DNA from: Agelaius tricolor | Lineage: Eukaryota > Chordata > Aves > Passeriformes > Icteridae | Assembly (NCBI GenBank): GCA_023055355.1 | Contig: JALJCS010000006.1 | Span: 33,548,501-33,612,500, forward strand | DNA: 64,000 nucleotides | Reading direction: 5' to 3' | In this document: piece after piece, positions 47,201-62,200 of the stretch | How positions within the stretch are numbered: the first letter of the stretch is position 1 | Layout of the letters: the number at the start of each line of letters is the position of its first letter | Notes under the pieces: model-generated | Told to the model about the DNA's origin: nothing | What the model saw: the letters and a program-made list of their open reading frames with translations, nothing else | Databases searched by the model: none | Made by a program: the position numbers and the translations under genes

Positions 47201-50111
47201 GAAGATACAGGAGTCAAAGTCAAGTCAGGAGCTGAAGGAAGAACTATGAGCTGAGCTTCCATTTAAACAATTCCTCCTTTTTTCTTACCACCTGATGGGA
47301 TTTTTTCTACTTAGTAATGGCTGTGCAATAGTTTTTAGATAGTGATGGAGATGGTAAAAGGTTTATTTTTGGAGTGTGGAGTGACTCTTAGTACTTGGGG
47401 TTTTGGTGTTTTGTTTTGACAAGGAGAAGAGATAAAACACTTGGAAGAGAGGCAAAGAAAAGGAAAATGCAAGTAGCAAAGGGATTTTTTCTTTGAGCTG
47501 ATGGCTTTTGAGCCAGACCAACATTGCATAGTGTAACCTGTCTAAAGAAGACTAACTAACCTTAGAGAGCACCATGGCTGTACAGCCTTCCTGATCTGGT
47601 ACCAGAGATTTCAAATATTTCCAAAGACAGTATTTCAGATTTTCAAAGATCTGCAGTATTTATCTGCAGAGAATGGCTGAAGAAAAGCAAAGACAGCACA
47701 GTCAGATCTACCACTGCATAATATATACTAATCCCACTGAAGCAAAGTTTTGGGGTTTTTTGGGGCTTTTTTAAGATAATTTCTTCTCATGTGTTCACAG
47801 CTCCTTTGGAAAAATATTTAATCTTGGACAGCAAGGCTAAGCATTTTCTTTAAGAGGCACACAAAAAAATGAGGAGAACAGAAAAGGAGCAGGAAAAGAG
47901 GCAGAAACATGATGGGCTGCTTGCTGAATTGCTTTTTGGTCCCCTTCTCTAATAACTGGTCAAGTTATTTCTTTGGCTTAACAGGGTACCCTGGGCTCAA
48001 AGTCTGCTGAGGCAAAGGAGCTCACAGAGCTCGAAAGCTTTCCCAGCTGCTTGTTCTCCCAGCCTTTGTGCTAGGCTATCAACCTCCTCAAAGGCCTATT
48101 ACCTACTTTCCAACACAGAAATTTTAGTAAATTGATTAATATTCAATGGTTTGTGGTTTTTTAACTTAAAAGCCATAGTGTTACCAGCATGCTTTGATGT
48201 ATGAAGTAGGGTTTTATTTGTTTTTAACTCTGCTGTCTTTTTTACACAAGTTTGCAGAGCAAACTGATTCAAACTTTTCTGTGCTTTATAGGTCAATATA
48301 CCCTCACCCACAACTGAGGCATCGCAGTCTACCATTTGTCTCTCCTCAGTACAACACAGACAGAATTTTTAGGGCAAGAAAACCTGGGTGGTGATCCTCT
48401 TTCTTCACCACTTCTGCAAACTTTCTTCAAGAAAACTGTCAGAAGAAGTCAGCCTGAGACCCCAGCTGATGAGCAAAACCACCAAAAATCCACCAAAGTT
48501 TGTGGATTCTTGAAAAACATTTTACTTTTGTATCTTTCTCTCTACTGTGTGCTGCCTCTGTAACAATTGCTTTACCTCTTTATCACTCATTCATTGATTT
48601 GCTCTTTTCCTTTTTTCACCTTTACTATTTTGTCATCCTCATTTCACATTTGCTTTCTGTTTATCTGATTTCCTTCTGATTCAACCCTTCAGAAAAGATG
48701 AGAAGAACACCTGTGAAGCAAACATCTGAATTTTTCCCATCATTCCAGTGAACCTAATTGCTTATGCTTTATGCCTCTTTCCTTACCCCATTTATATCTG
48801 CTCTACCTCTATTTCAGGCTGTGTAGCACAGACACTGCCTACAACTTTTTGTTTGTACAAGGATGCCTCATTCATATTTTGTTCCTACTCAGCATTGAAA
48901 TAACTTGCTAATGTTTAACATTGATGCATAGAGGCAAACTAAGCAGGGCCAGCACTGTAGGACTTTATGACATTCTGAAGAAAAAGCACTTGTATTCTAA
49001 TCCCAGTTTTACTTTGTTATATCCTTAGTTTCAGGCACTGGGGAAAATCTTCAGGGACTGCATCTTATCAATCTGTTTCCTTCTATGCTTAAGTGAGGTT
49101 TAAGGCTTATGACCCTCTTGGAAAAAATGCTTCTTTTTGGGTGAGAATTGGATGCTTAGCACAGCAGCAGCAATAAAACTCAGCAAGCTGGAATGCACAC
49201 TCAGGTATTCCTGTAAAACTTGCATCTCTCTTGTCTCCTTGAATGGGAATGGTCACAGAAACCTTGCAGGCAGTTCTCTGCCTTTTCCTCAAAAGATCTG
49301 TTGTGTAGGAATCCCTGAAGACAGTGAAAGGCACAGTGCTTTCCCCTGCATCTCCACTGGCATTTTTAAGCATTGTCCCAGGCTTTTTACCAAGCCCATC
49401 TGTTCTACTTTATGCCAATCTAAGAGAACCAGAGGGCTTCTTTGGGGAGGAAAAGCAGGGTACAGTTATCCTCTTACTGTATCCTCTCAATATCTTCCTT
49501 TGTGTGCAGTTGACTACTTGGCAACCCAGCGGGGTTTCACCCTGGGGTATCCAGCAGCCTTCAGGGCTCACACACTGTCCACTATTAACTCCTCATCAGC
49601 CAACCCTAAGTGTGAGTCAGGAATGGAAGTGAGCCATGCTTGGAAGGGTTTTGGCAGCAAAGATGTACACATGTAGACCTGGCAGATGCTGTGGAGGTGA
49701 GAGCTCCAGGAGAGGCTGGGGGCAGTGCTGTCAGTGCATGGTGCTGCAGGTGGGCTTGGACCCCCAGACTGAGGTCTGAGATAGTCCAGCAGTCAGTGTC
49801 TTGTATATCCTCATCAGGGTGCAAATGCTGAGGAAAGCAGTATAAGAGGGGGGAAAAGGCATGAAGACTCCAGCATGTGATCATGCAAAACACAAGGTGT
49901 GGCTGGATGTATGTGCTTTCTCATTAAGATGACTTTCACATGGTTACAAGAAGCCAACAAGAGATAAATCTGTTGTCATGCAATCAATTTGTCATGTTTT
50001 CCTGTTTTGGTTTTGTGTGTGCAGGAAAATTAGGTCAGGAAAAGGGAGCATATAAAACATTATCTATAAAAACTGACTGGATGCCCTCTAACAAAATTCC
50101 CCTTTAACACT

Positions 50112-50131
50112 AAAAAAAAAAAAAAAAAAAA
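50112..50131. repeat. A-run (20 bases)
   Basis: Twenty consecutive A. No retroposon body is recognised upstream. Confidence 0.9.
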
Positions 50132-53100
50132 GAGGAGAATTTAGTGTTTGCATGCAGCTTATTTCCACCACAGCCAGGTAAGAAATCACATTTCTGCCAA
50201 GCATTACAAGACTATTCCAGTCACAAAACTCTTTTACATGTCCAGCTTCATGGTGTCTTCTCAGGAATAAATTGCATTCCCAGCAGGTCAATAAAGAGTT
50301 CAGCATGCCAGAATCATGAGTCCACTCAGTGAACAAGAGAAACAAAGATATTCAGTGCAAGCTACTTTGAAGGGACAACAATATAATGGTGAGTTTTAAA
50401 ACTGTGAGGGGTAGCTGCACTCACTGCTACAAAGATAAAGTTGTTGCTTTGTATGTCAATTACCTCTGACCGTACTTTTCTCTTTCCCCACAATTGGTGT
50501 GCATGTCTGGCAGAGTGCAACTAATTGCCTTTTTGAGTATGAAGAAGGAAATTAACATTTTTTTTTCTTTCTATGCAGAAATGAAGGAAAATATTTATTT
50601 TATCACTTTGAAGTTATGAGAACAAACAGCATGACTGGAAGAAAGTTTTTAAAGAATTGTGATTTTTATGCATCAAAGAGGTAAAGCAATCACAGAATCT
50701 GAGCATAGAGGAAGCTATCTAGGAACTTTGGAAAGACTGAACCCTTTTGATTCAACCTTGCAGTGCCTGTCCAGAAATGCTGAAACCCTGCTAAACAGAC
50801 TCCTGTTTATCTGCAAAAATACATGGTGGAAGTGAGGGGGACAGTACCAAGACAGTACTGCAATGTTAAGCAGTATTTTCTGCAGGTCTTTTTGTATCAG
50901 AAAAGTAAGATGTGATTCATTTAGTGTGCCTCTTTCCCCAGATATATATGGTGCCATTCCATTGATTTTTTACCGTATAACATACTGGAGACCATATCCC
51001 AGTGAGGTAGTTTCAGGAATTTATTACTTGTGGCAACATCCATGGTATATTGTAGCAATTAGCAGTGTGCAAGAATAGAATCTCTCTCCTCCAGAGCACC
51101 ATGGTCATGACAATGCATCAACTATATGAGGATGTTACACACTTTTATAGGCACAATTAAAAGGATTGAGTGAGTTTGCTGAATATATTCTCCATGTGGG
51201 GCAATGCTTAATAGTAATCATTGTATAATGAATGTACTATGCAAGTTATCTTGTATGACCTGATTAGTCAGAAATAATGTTTCCACTCTTTGGAATGAGA
51301 TTGTTATCAGTTCCAATAAAACCAAGCAAGACTACACTTGATGTGAACTTTGTGCTTCTAGCACAGTCGAATCTGTACATAAAACATTTGAGAGACAAAC
51401 TGTGAGGAACTGAAATGGAGGTAAAGCAGACAGCTTCACAAATTGATGGCAACAGCAGTGAAGGTAGGAGATAACTCATTTTAGGAGACCCACTGGCAAA
51501 ATTGCTTCTCCAATTTCTTCTCCAAGAAGCAAGAAGTCTTGATTTTATCTGTACCCTAAAGGAGGCCAGTTTCAGCCTGATTTATTTGTCCCCTGTCTAA
51601 ACAGATCTCTGTAAGGTATAGAGCAAGTTCTTCCATCAGGAATTTGTTAGACTCAAATATGCTTGACCTTGTGACAATTCACCACACATAGGTGCTGCCC
51701 TGCCAACCTCTGATCTCAGCTTATGCTTTACTTGGAGTCATCCCTACAGGGCACTTGCCAGAAGCTGGAACCTACCTCCTGCTGAGGTTGTGGTGGGCTC
51801 CCTCCCCCATGTCCCTCCCTGCACCTGGAGGCCCCACACTTCTACCTGGACTGTGTTTCCTCCCATTTTCCTATTCTCTAATTCCAGAGAAATGCTTATT
51901 TCTGGGAAAAGGCATGTACTTCAAGGGCTGCTCCTTCCTCCTGTGAGGAGAGCTGGGTGATAGCAACCACAGCAAAGTACTTACTGTGACTCCTCACATC
52001 TGCCTCTCTGCTTTTTGTTTGAGGACCTTCTGCTGAGCTTCTAGGGAAATACCTCATAATGAACTTGGTTCCTTCTAGGACTAAATCTCTTTCCCAACAT
52101 TGGTACTTGTTGTTTTGATGCTGTGTCTCTGATTCTCGCGTACGAATGCAGAGGTCGCTGGGTCCAGGACCTGGCTGCCTTATCCCCTTCCTTCTTTCTC
52201 AGTCACTCCTGATCCATGGTGTTCAAATACCTTCTTGTCTCAAAGGCTTTATCTAACATTAGTTTTTTCTCAGTTTTAACTCACTTTTAACAAAATTTTT
52301 TTCCCAGTTTCTCAGTTAACTCATTAGTTTTTTCACAACTTACATCCAGTACTGGTGGTTTTTCATCCAGTCTGTTCTCCTGTCACCTCCACACATTTCT
52401 GGGACTGTCTCCCCAACCACAGTAGTTCAAACACAGATATCCAGGATACTGGGTGTTGCTTACATCACTGAAACCAAGGGCCTCCTTGTTCCTTGGTGTA
52501 AGGCATTCTTTTAAACACACCAGTGAGTGCTTCCAAGACACTTTATTTGCTGCCATTTTATTCCTTGGTGTCTCCACTCTTAGAAATCCCTGCCATGACC
52601 TCTGATGCTCTGTCTGCAGGCTAGACTGTCGACATCACAACTTCTCTGCTGTATTTCCTCCTGCTGATTCTGTAACACCACTTATGTCTCCATATATGTT
52701 TTTTTGGGAAGGCCAGCTGCAATACCACTATCTATAGCTCTTCCTTGCAAGCAGCAATGTATTATTTGAGTGCAATGGCCTCTGATATTACAATGTTTTG
52801 GTAAATCAACAGTTCAACAGTTTCAAGAAAGCAAATTGAGCTCCACCATCACAAGTTCATTTTATGCAGGATCCCTTTTCTGCAGATTGCCACATCTCTC
52901 ATGCTATCAGGATAGTGAGTCCCAAGATGTCACATTGTGCTCATCTATTTTTCCACCCTTGTCAATATTTATCTTTTATTTCCCAAGGTCTCCTTCCTGA
53001 CTGGCTTTTAACTATTGCCTTACAATTTTTGGCATCTGGCTGCTGGCAGGTATTCATACACCACTGCTTTCCTGAGCCCAAGTCCCACTTTCATGTACTT

Positions 53101-56100
53101 TTTGCTTTCACCCAGTTCCTGATCATTTGCTGCTTGAAGGTGACCCCAGAGTCAGATGGGCACCTTTCAAGGATTCAGGTCTCTAGTTTAGTCCCTTCTG
53201 GTCCTCCTGTTAATGTTAATAAACTGCTAAAGGAAGAGTCCCCATTAAAGATATAACTGAATTAAAAGCATACTTTCACAGGCATGTGCCACAAACAAGA
53301 CTAAATTTTCTATCACATGACAACAGGGCACTAACATTTGTTCACTAAATACACAGGCAATTGAATAAATGCAGAAAACAGCCATCAAGAGCTAGTCTTT
53401 GAGAAGGACTGTCCGTCAGTCAGGAAATCCTTCTGCAGCACATTGCTGTGCCAATGCAAGTATTTCAGGGAAGCATTTCTGTATGGTTTGCATTACTGCC
53501 AAAAGTTAGAAATGGGACGCTGAGCCAGCTGGATCTCCTCCGCCTGATCACCTTATAGTATTTTAATTTTCTGTGTTCTAAGGCTGTATTTACAAGCGTT
53601 AAATACTTCCAGGAAGTTCTTGGATGTGCTAAGACAGCAAAGATGAAATTTCAAAGGTGTCTTTAATTTAAAAGCTGAAACGACAGAGCTGTTGATTACA
53701 CATCAATAGCAACAAAATGGGAAGGACCAGAGAAGATTTTAAAAGAAAAATCTGTTAATTTTCGGTCATTGTAAGGTGGAAGGTCATGTGGGATCATTCA
53801 CTAGAAGAAATTTCTCTAGTTTCCACGTTCTGTTCTCTGATCTTGAGATCTGAAAATTTTGAGAGTTGCTGCTAGTTAAAAGCCTGAGCTGATACCAAAA
53901 TAAACCCGGGAATTACACTGGGAATTTACAGACTTAGCCACTGCCCCTTGCTTGTTTATATGCCTGAGACAAATTCAGGAACCTGCTTACCGAACAAGCG
54001 AAGCTGTGGAGCTGAGCACCTCCTGAGTGCAAAGGAGCATTTTGTTCATTGTTAACTGACTGAGGCCTGACAGTGCTGAGACATCCCTTTGTAGGGAGGA
54101 TCTGAAGAGACAATCTGTAAGTGCCTGACATCCCAGCTTGCACAGCTTTGCCAGCTTAATTAACACATTTCTTCCTCTGGGGAGGAGGGAGCTTCTGAAC
54201 TGATGGAAAGAGCCCTGCACTGTTTGTAAAGTCGCCCAAGTGCCACCAGCTCAGAGACTTTACCAGAGGGCTAGCTAGAAGCACAGGCTGCAGCTTCCCT
54301 TTTTTCTCCAGTGAGTACCTTGGAGTGGAAAGCAAATCTGTTTCCTGACAAAGAATGACTCACACAGGCTGCTTGGCTTCCCTTGCTAGGTCAGTGATAG
54401 GGCATTTGGCTGTGTCTTCCAGGGTACCTTTTGTATACAAAATACCTGATATACATCTGTGATGTGGCTTTGTTCTTGCACCAATATGTGCGAGAGCAAA
54501 CATAGCAGGCTCAGGTGACTCATGGGTGTTGCTAGAGCCAACTAAAAGAAGCAAGCTGGACAAATATATTCAGGTCTCAAGTTCATGTGTAAGTGTGACT
54601 GAGGCACAGCAGCTAAGGAGGGAAACTGGAACTTGACATTCCCAAACCTTGACCAGAGCAGTGGGATGTGACTGAGCTGTGCCTGAGCTCCTAGCAGGGC
54701 ACAGAGAAGCAGAGCTGCTGTCAGAGATCCTGGTTAGACCCCTCTGCCCCCCTGGTGCATGTAAGCTCTCCTGCCAAGAGCCCCACAGTGCTGGGAAGGG
54801 AGCAAGCAACAGGTCTGGGGCTGCCCCACAAATTGGAGAAAGGACTGCTGATGCTGCTTTCCTCAGTGCTGGTGCATGGCTCTGCTGTCAACTGTGGTTC
54901 TTGAATGAAAGTAATTGTAAAGAATTTGGGTCAGTTTGTTTTTCTGCACAGAGGATGCAAGTGTTCAGTGCTTTACCTAGGGGTAATACAAACAATCCCT
55001 GTATCCCTCTGTGACACAACTTGTTCTGAACAAACTTGCTTTATTGCTTTGGTGTGCTTGAGGCTGTTGTTTTAATTGTTCTTATTTCAGCAGCACCTCA
55101 AAGGCCCTACCAAAAGCAGGGCATCATCTTCCTAGCAATACGGAATGTAAAACAGTGCCCTCCCCAAACAGGTGGTGATCTCAGTATGTCATGGAGGCTA
55201 AAGGGAGGATGCAATGGAGCAAAGGTGTGATGAAGCAAGGCTCTTCCTCACAGGCATCAGTTTAATGGCCAAGTGGAGACTGGAGGTCGGGTTTCCTGGC
55301 ACTGTGGCATGCACCCACTTTTACAGTCACCTCAATCACCACATCTGCACGTTTGGATTAATGTGGAATTTGTCCTCTTGCCCATGGCAAACTGTGTCTG
55401 GGCAGGCTGCCTGAGAACTTCTTTTCTAAATACCCCACATCAGCCCTTCTCACTGACAGAATATCACCTCACAAACATTCATATAAGAGCTAGTCCAGCA
55501 CAACCATCAAAGAGGAGGAGCAACTTAAAGCCAGGTCTGACTCCATAACTCTCCCCAGATAAACAAGCCCTGATTTATGACCCTTACAAATCCCAGGCTT
55601 GACTGAATAGAACTAAAAAGATGATGGGTATATGTTCAGAAGAATTTGTGATAACTCTGCAGTGAAAATTTCCTTCTACAAAAAATGGTGGGAGAAAAGA
55701 GGAAATATGTTGTACAGACAGCAACTATCTCTAGCAACCTCTCTGCCAACCTCTTAGGCAAAGTTTCAAACTCAAAGGGAAGAAGTGACAGACACTCAGA
55801 AAATACTCCTTATATTGTGATTTTTAAAGGAACTGCTCAAAACACAGGGATGAGGTACAGCATGACAGGATACCCAAGGTTACATTAGGAAATTAAATAC
55901 TTTAACATGAGGAACCACTGTGTGAACTAGCAATTGCATCTCTATCAGGATGATGTTATTTATCCATCACCAGAAGCATACATGGTTGTTAGCAGACAAA
56001 AGAAAAAATAAAAAACCCTCCAGCATGAGTTTGCTAATCATAATTAGGCATAATCAGATTGGAAGATACTCTGTCAATTATTTTCATTTTGTTGTGTTAT

Positions 56101-59100
56101 ATTTTTTGGAAAGGACCAATTTACTAAAAGGGAAAGATTTTGCAGAGAGAGATTTACATAAATAAATTTCCTATGCAACTTTGCTGAAAGAAAACATTCA
56201 TACAAGGAAATGCTTCAGACATTTCAAAATGAAAACATTTGCATGTGAAATTAACCTAAGCTTTGTGATGATTTATCCTGTTGCAAATTGTAAGGATCTT
56301 TGTTTTTCACTCTGCTTTGTTGCACAACACATTCTATACACTGATTATTGATAGAATTTTTTTTGACTTGTGCAATGAAGTAGAAACTATACCAAGAATG
56401 GGGGTCAGGATAGTGCTGGGCTTCAGAGGCCCACTGCAAGTATCACACAGGCTTAGAAACACAGACAGGTCACAGACTGCATGGGCTGAGAGCATTCCAA
56501 GCAGAGCAGTAGCAGTAGAAATGTCCTAGAATTTCTCCTGGAAAGGGACCAAAGGAGCCTCAAGGGCAGGTAAATTGACAGGGCTTAGGGGGAGAGGGGC
56601 AGCAGGGGAGCACAGCATGATACAGAGCTATTGCTTAAGGAAATGGCTGATCCAGGAAAGGATGTGCTATAAGGAAATGTCAGCATGAATATTTCATATG
56701 TTGACCCTTTTTGTAGTTTTAACATCTTAAAAGACAGTGACTGTAATTGACGTTAGACTCTGGGAAGAGAATGCAATTCCTGTCCCAGGAGATTGACGTA
56801 TATTACCCCAAAATGCAGCTCCAGGCTATGTTCTGCAAGGTGACATGCACTGCTACATGTATTCACTGAAGGAGCATCATCATTATCTCCCTGAACCTTA
56901 ATTTCCCGTGGAATATCACCCCTGTGCTTTTTTTTTTCTAGCTAATGTTGCAGTTTCATATATAAGGGCTCTTGTGGAACAGAAAGGTATAATAAGACTC
57001 AGTGGATGCAGGTTGAGACCAGACAAGTTCAGACTGCAAATTAGCTGAGGCATTTTTGCTTATCACTGAAGGTAAGTAAACATTAACAAGGGCTGTAGTG
57101 GATTTTCCACAATTGGAAAGCTTAACATTATAATTGGTTGTTTTTCTAGCACCAAACACTGCTAATGATTTTTGCAGAGGAATTGAGAGGGGCATTCTTT
57201 GGTCTGTATTATGCACAAGACTAGACCAGTCCCTTCTGGCCTAAGTTGTTGATTACTCAAAAGCAAACTCTCATGCCCTCAATAAGAATAAATTTTTGAA
57301 CTGAAAGGTAACTACAGATGCCTCAGGTTCTAGCAAAACCCTTTTATTGTGAAAGCTATTTCCCTGGCTCCAGTGTGTATACAACACCATCGTGTGTATG
57401 GTATATGCATTGGAGCCCTTTAAATGATAAACCCTCTGGTAGCTCCTGCAGCATCTAATGGACACAGCTAGTGTGGGAGTGAAAACAATACGTGATGTGA
57501 AGAGGTTTATGCACTGACCCTAGTATTGCCTAGCATGGCTTCTTCTCCATGTGACTGTATCACAGTCCCTGCTGTCCTTACCCATGAAATCTTTCAAGCA
57601 GAGCTCCCATCTGCCTGCTCCCCAGGTTCCATGGAGGTGCCAGGACCTTGCATTTTTGGAGTGCAGGACTGGAGCTCTTGCTGTCTCTGGGCTATCTGAG
57701 CTGTCTCACTGTTGGAGAAGCCTTGCAGTGAGGAAGTGTTTCCAAGACTGTCCTTCTGCTCTGTAGCAGCAGCGTTTCCCTACCAGACATATTCCTTGTG
57801 CCACCCCTGTAGCACACAAGGAGTGCAGACAGGAACTAGCTGGCTGAGTGACCCCATGGACACACAGCCACCATGGGAGCCAAAAGCCTTTATCAATCAC
57901 CCCATTTGTCCAAGCAATCCAAGTCATGTAATTCACAAGCCAAAGGTTTGGAAACTGAGCTCTGCATGCACTGAGAGCACAGACCTCTCTTTGAAGGGGC
58001 TGGGCAAAGAGCACCTTCCAGGTGACCTTGGAGAGGGGGATTTGCCAGGCAATCTGTGCCATGGAGATGTGCCTGTTCACCATGAGTGAGTTTATATACC
58101 CTTCTGACCCACGCAGCCACCCTGGGAGCTGTGAGTGCAGAACAGAAACAGAGCACTAAAGCACTTGCAGCCTACTCCTGGTGCTGAAAATTAGGTACCT
58201 ACTGAAGTGCTTTGCTGATCAAAGCCTTTGCACAAGAGACTTCTTCACCAAACAGTACAATGGCATTGTCTTGTGGCACTTCATACCAACCCCCACAGTC
58301 AGCTTCTCTCTGGGAGATGTAATAAGAGAGTCAATCAAGTAGAAGATGGAAGAATAAACCCCAAAATTGGCCTTTACCTTGCTTTAGTTTCATCAAAACA
58401 TCTTTGTTGTCATCAAAGGGAACTTGTTTGTTCCAAGTCAATTTAAATATTAATATAGCTAAAACACAGGATAAACCAAAACAAGCAAAACAGTTTACAA
58501 ATCTATAAACCAGACAGAACAAGCTTCCAGCTGGGAATAATGCTAAATGGTCCCTTTAAACTACTCTGTGGAATGTGAGTAGCTTGATCAATTTAGTCCA
58601 AGCCACATTAGTATCATAAAAGCTGAAAGCAGTGTTTTCTCCCAAGGGTTTCCTTTGAGAGATATTCCTCTCACAGCACAGTATCACAGAGACAATTAAG
58701 GATGATAACATTTTTTGCATACACCATGCAACTGATGAATCAACACTGATCAAGACATTCATAATTATTTTTTTAACTGCACTTCCAAGTTCACCATATA
58801 GTCACCAAGCTGACAGAAGCAGTAAAGACTAGTGAAAATTATTGTAGCATGACGCTGTGAATTATTTTTGATAAGCAAATACTTTCCAGGAAGCTGATTG
58901 GAGAAAAAAAATAAAAAGGTGTTCTCATTAACAGTCTGTGCACTTAGTCAGGTGGAAGACAAGGTGGGTATGTTGTGAGTCTTTGTAGCATTGTTGGCAC
59001 ATTCTTACTCTTCCCTCTCAGATTAATGGGCATTAAGGTTCCCAGGTCTCAGTGATGGTTGCAAGCTCGTTACAGGTGCTGCTTTGCTTGTATATCATTG

Positions 59101-59218
59101 TGTCCCACAAGCCTATAATTTATTGCTTAGAAAGGATTTCTGGATATTTTCCCAGATGTAAAATCACAGAGGGTTGTATTTAGTGCTCCAGCTGCTGACA
59201 ACCCTACCTGCACATATT

Positions 59219-59247
59219 CTCTCTCTCTCTCTCTCTCACACACACAT
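59219..59247. repeat. (CT)n-(CA)n microsatellite
   Basis: Compound dinucleotide repeat: about nine CT units followed by about five CA units. Likely polymorphic. Confidence 0.9.
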
Positions 59248-62200
59248 ACTTGGCTTTGAACTCTGACTTTATTTTATGTCATAAATTCCTTCAATTAAGC
59301 AACACAGTGCATTAGTATAATTGTTAGTCCCAGCCTGCATTGTCTTTTGGAATAGCTAAGTAGAATTCTAGTGATGTTGTTGCAGTTCATATCATACATA
59401 CAGTCTGCTAATAGGCATTTAAGGAGGTATTGGTGAAAGTCTTGCTATGGTAATGCTCTTACCTCAAGGTTATTTATATTAAAAGGTGTCTAGTCTTTGT
59501 AAGGAAAAACTCAGCATACCTCTGTGCTTCCTGTACAATAACATTATGCAATACCTTTCCCTCTGAAGTTATTATCTTGGCTTCTCTATATACATTTTCA
59601 GCCATTATGAAAATTCAGGCAGGCCTTAAAACAAATTGAAAAGATTAATTCAAAGGTGCCCTTGAAAATTCAGGGCCATAAAATAGGAACAGAAAAAACC
59701 AGCATGATAAAAAGCAGTCCAGTTCTGGACTCATTTGTTTAAGTCAGACTTCTCTGTCCTTTCAAACAGCAAGATGATCCAATGCTAACTAGAGCTCAGG
59801 AAAACCCATGGCATCACTCAGAAACATGCAGTTCAGAGAAGAGTGAAACTCTCATTCTTTTTCTAACTATGCAGTCTGACTTTGCAGAGAGAATTTTTTC
59901 CCTTGTGAAATATGAAGGGCCACAGAAGAATCTGGGACTGCCAACAAGCACCACTGGATCATCACAAGGTTGTGCTTCCATCAATAACATTGCCTGTAAG
60001 TCAATCCAAAATGGTTTCCTTAAAGTAATACACCAAGTCCCAGGGCCAGAGCATCCTCACAACTCGTGGATGATGGTAGGGACAAAGTGTCTACCAATCT
60101 TTTTGCTTTTTCAACAGAGAATCAAGAAATTGTTTTTCACAGAGTAAATGTTTTTACAGCAGCAGAGTCCATGTCTCCTGACCCAACACATTGCTAGGAG
60201 AGCCTTGGAGCTCTGCAGGACTGCCTGTCTTCACTGTGTTGATCCCTGCAGAAGCAAGCACAACAGGGAAACATTTTAAAATAAATAATCACCCTCTCAA
60301 GTCCATCAGTTATTGCTGAATCACAGCTTTCTGACCACTAAAGTCATGTTTTGTCAAGCGTTTTCAGCAGTCTTTCCTACATAATCCAGCATTGTTTTGC
60401 ATGGAAAGGGCAGTGGACTTGCTTGTTTAGAGTGACTTAATACAGACACGGAATATTCACACCCAGAGCAATAATTAACATACTTCCAAGATGGCATGGA
60501 AAGAGGGAGGTGGGGGTGCTGTGAGGCTTTCCCCTGGGATAAAAGCTTTTGTCACACTTTACAGTAGCATGCCATTTCCACAATTTTACCCATGGCGAAT
60601 CATTTGTTTCTGGGGCGATTCATAGGCACGGCTGTTCCCCATCTTCCTGGGGGCTTTCTGCAGCATGAGGCTTCTCACAGCCTCAGCAAGACCCACGCTT
60701 GAAGAGGGCTGTCACCAGCCTGGCCTTCTTTTCTGGCGAGAGCAGGTGATAAGGACAGCAGGCTGAACAATGGATGCTCCTCCACAAGCAGATTAGCCTG
60801 GCCCTGCAGAACATCATGTATCTTTTAAGGGATGCTGTCAGGAAGAGAACAGCAGGTCAAATCCTTGGTGGGAGCAAATTAGCCCAGCTGCGTCAGCTGC
60901 ACTGCGGTTGGTGGAGCAGCGCCAGCTGATAGGAGCTGAGGATGTGACCCTGTCTATCTAGGAAAAGCAGTGTGTATCTGGGGCTTGAACAATGCTGGGG
61001 AAGGGATTACTGGACTCCAAAGCAGCGTTTGATTTTTGCTCCCTTTTCACCACTTGTGCTGTTTCCCACACTGTCTGCTGGGTGCCCACAGGGCTGGGCA
61101 GCTCTGGCCTCTGCGAATGCATTTCTGGCTTTCGTGGGATTGCAAAATAACTGCTGTAAGGAGGCTTTCTCACTAAGATTAGAAAATGCTGCAAAAGGTG
61201 CTCAAGCATACTGAATTTCTATTACATGGAAGGCTGCATCCCACCCCTTCTCTCTGCAAGTGAAGGGGACCTGATACTGAGGAATAGCAGCAGCATCATT
61301 TGCCCTTTGTGCCACCTCAGCCCACTGGCCCTCATTCACATCTCAAAGGATGTGAATCTGCTGCAGCTCTGCTGCAGGGGCAGTAGAGAGAGGAGGGGAC
61401 AGACCCTCCCATCTCCCATCCCCCTGCAAGGCACAAACATGATGTTCTCTGCGGGAACATCAAGTGCATTTTGAGGACTGACAGAAATGTCATAGCGCAT
61501 CACAAGTGCTTTCATCCCCTCACCAGAAATAAAACACATGTCAGGTCACAGAAGGCTGTTTTCACTCTTACCAACAGTGCCGGCTGTTGTCTGGCTGTGA
61601 AGGACCTCCCAGCCTCTCCAAAGGCATTTTTATGCCAAGGAAACAAGCATCAACCTAAATGATTCTATGATTTTATGAAAGTGTTTGCCTCTCTTTCCTT
61701 CTCAGTGGTTTGGTTATTTTTTTGGTCACTCAAGCCTGAAATAAAAAGTCCAGTTCACTGGAGCCTGTTGGTCCAGATACAGCTTAATTTGCTGAGGTTT
61801 TGATATCACTCAAACTAGGATTTATCTAGCTTTCATGGATTGTGGCTAAACTTTTTGAACAGTTTGTCCTTCAGGATTTCCCAGATGTCTCAGCTGACAC
61901 TTTCTGGCATATATTTCAGGGGAAGAGAGATGTAAAGAAACCCTGTCAATCATCTAACTGGAATTTTTTTCTTTTTTGCTACAGTGCTATAATAGTGTTG
62001 ATAAATACTGAGAAAAATTGGCTTCAGTTCCACTTTTCTTTCTGTCTGCCAGAACATGTCCAGCTTCAGTTTGCTGGGTGATCTGCAAACTTTGTTGGCA
62101 GGTGGCCTGTACAGTATTGTCCACAGTTTTGGCCTGCTCTTTTCACACTCATTTTCCATCCAGGATTTAGAGGGTTTCCCAGAAGTTATCTCTGACTCTC

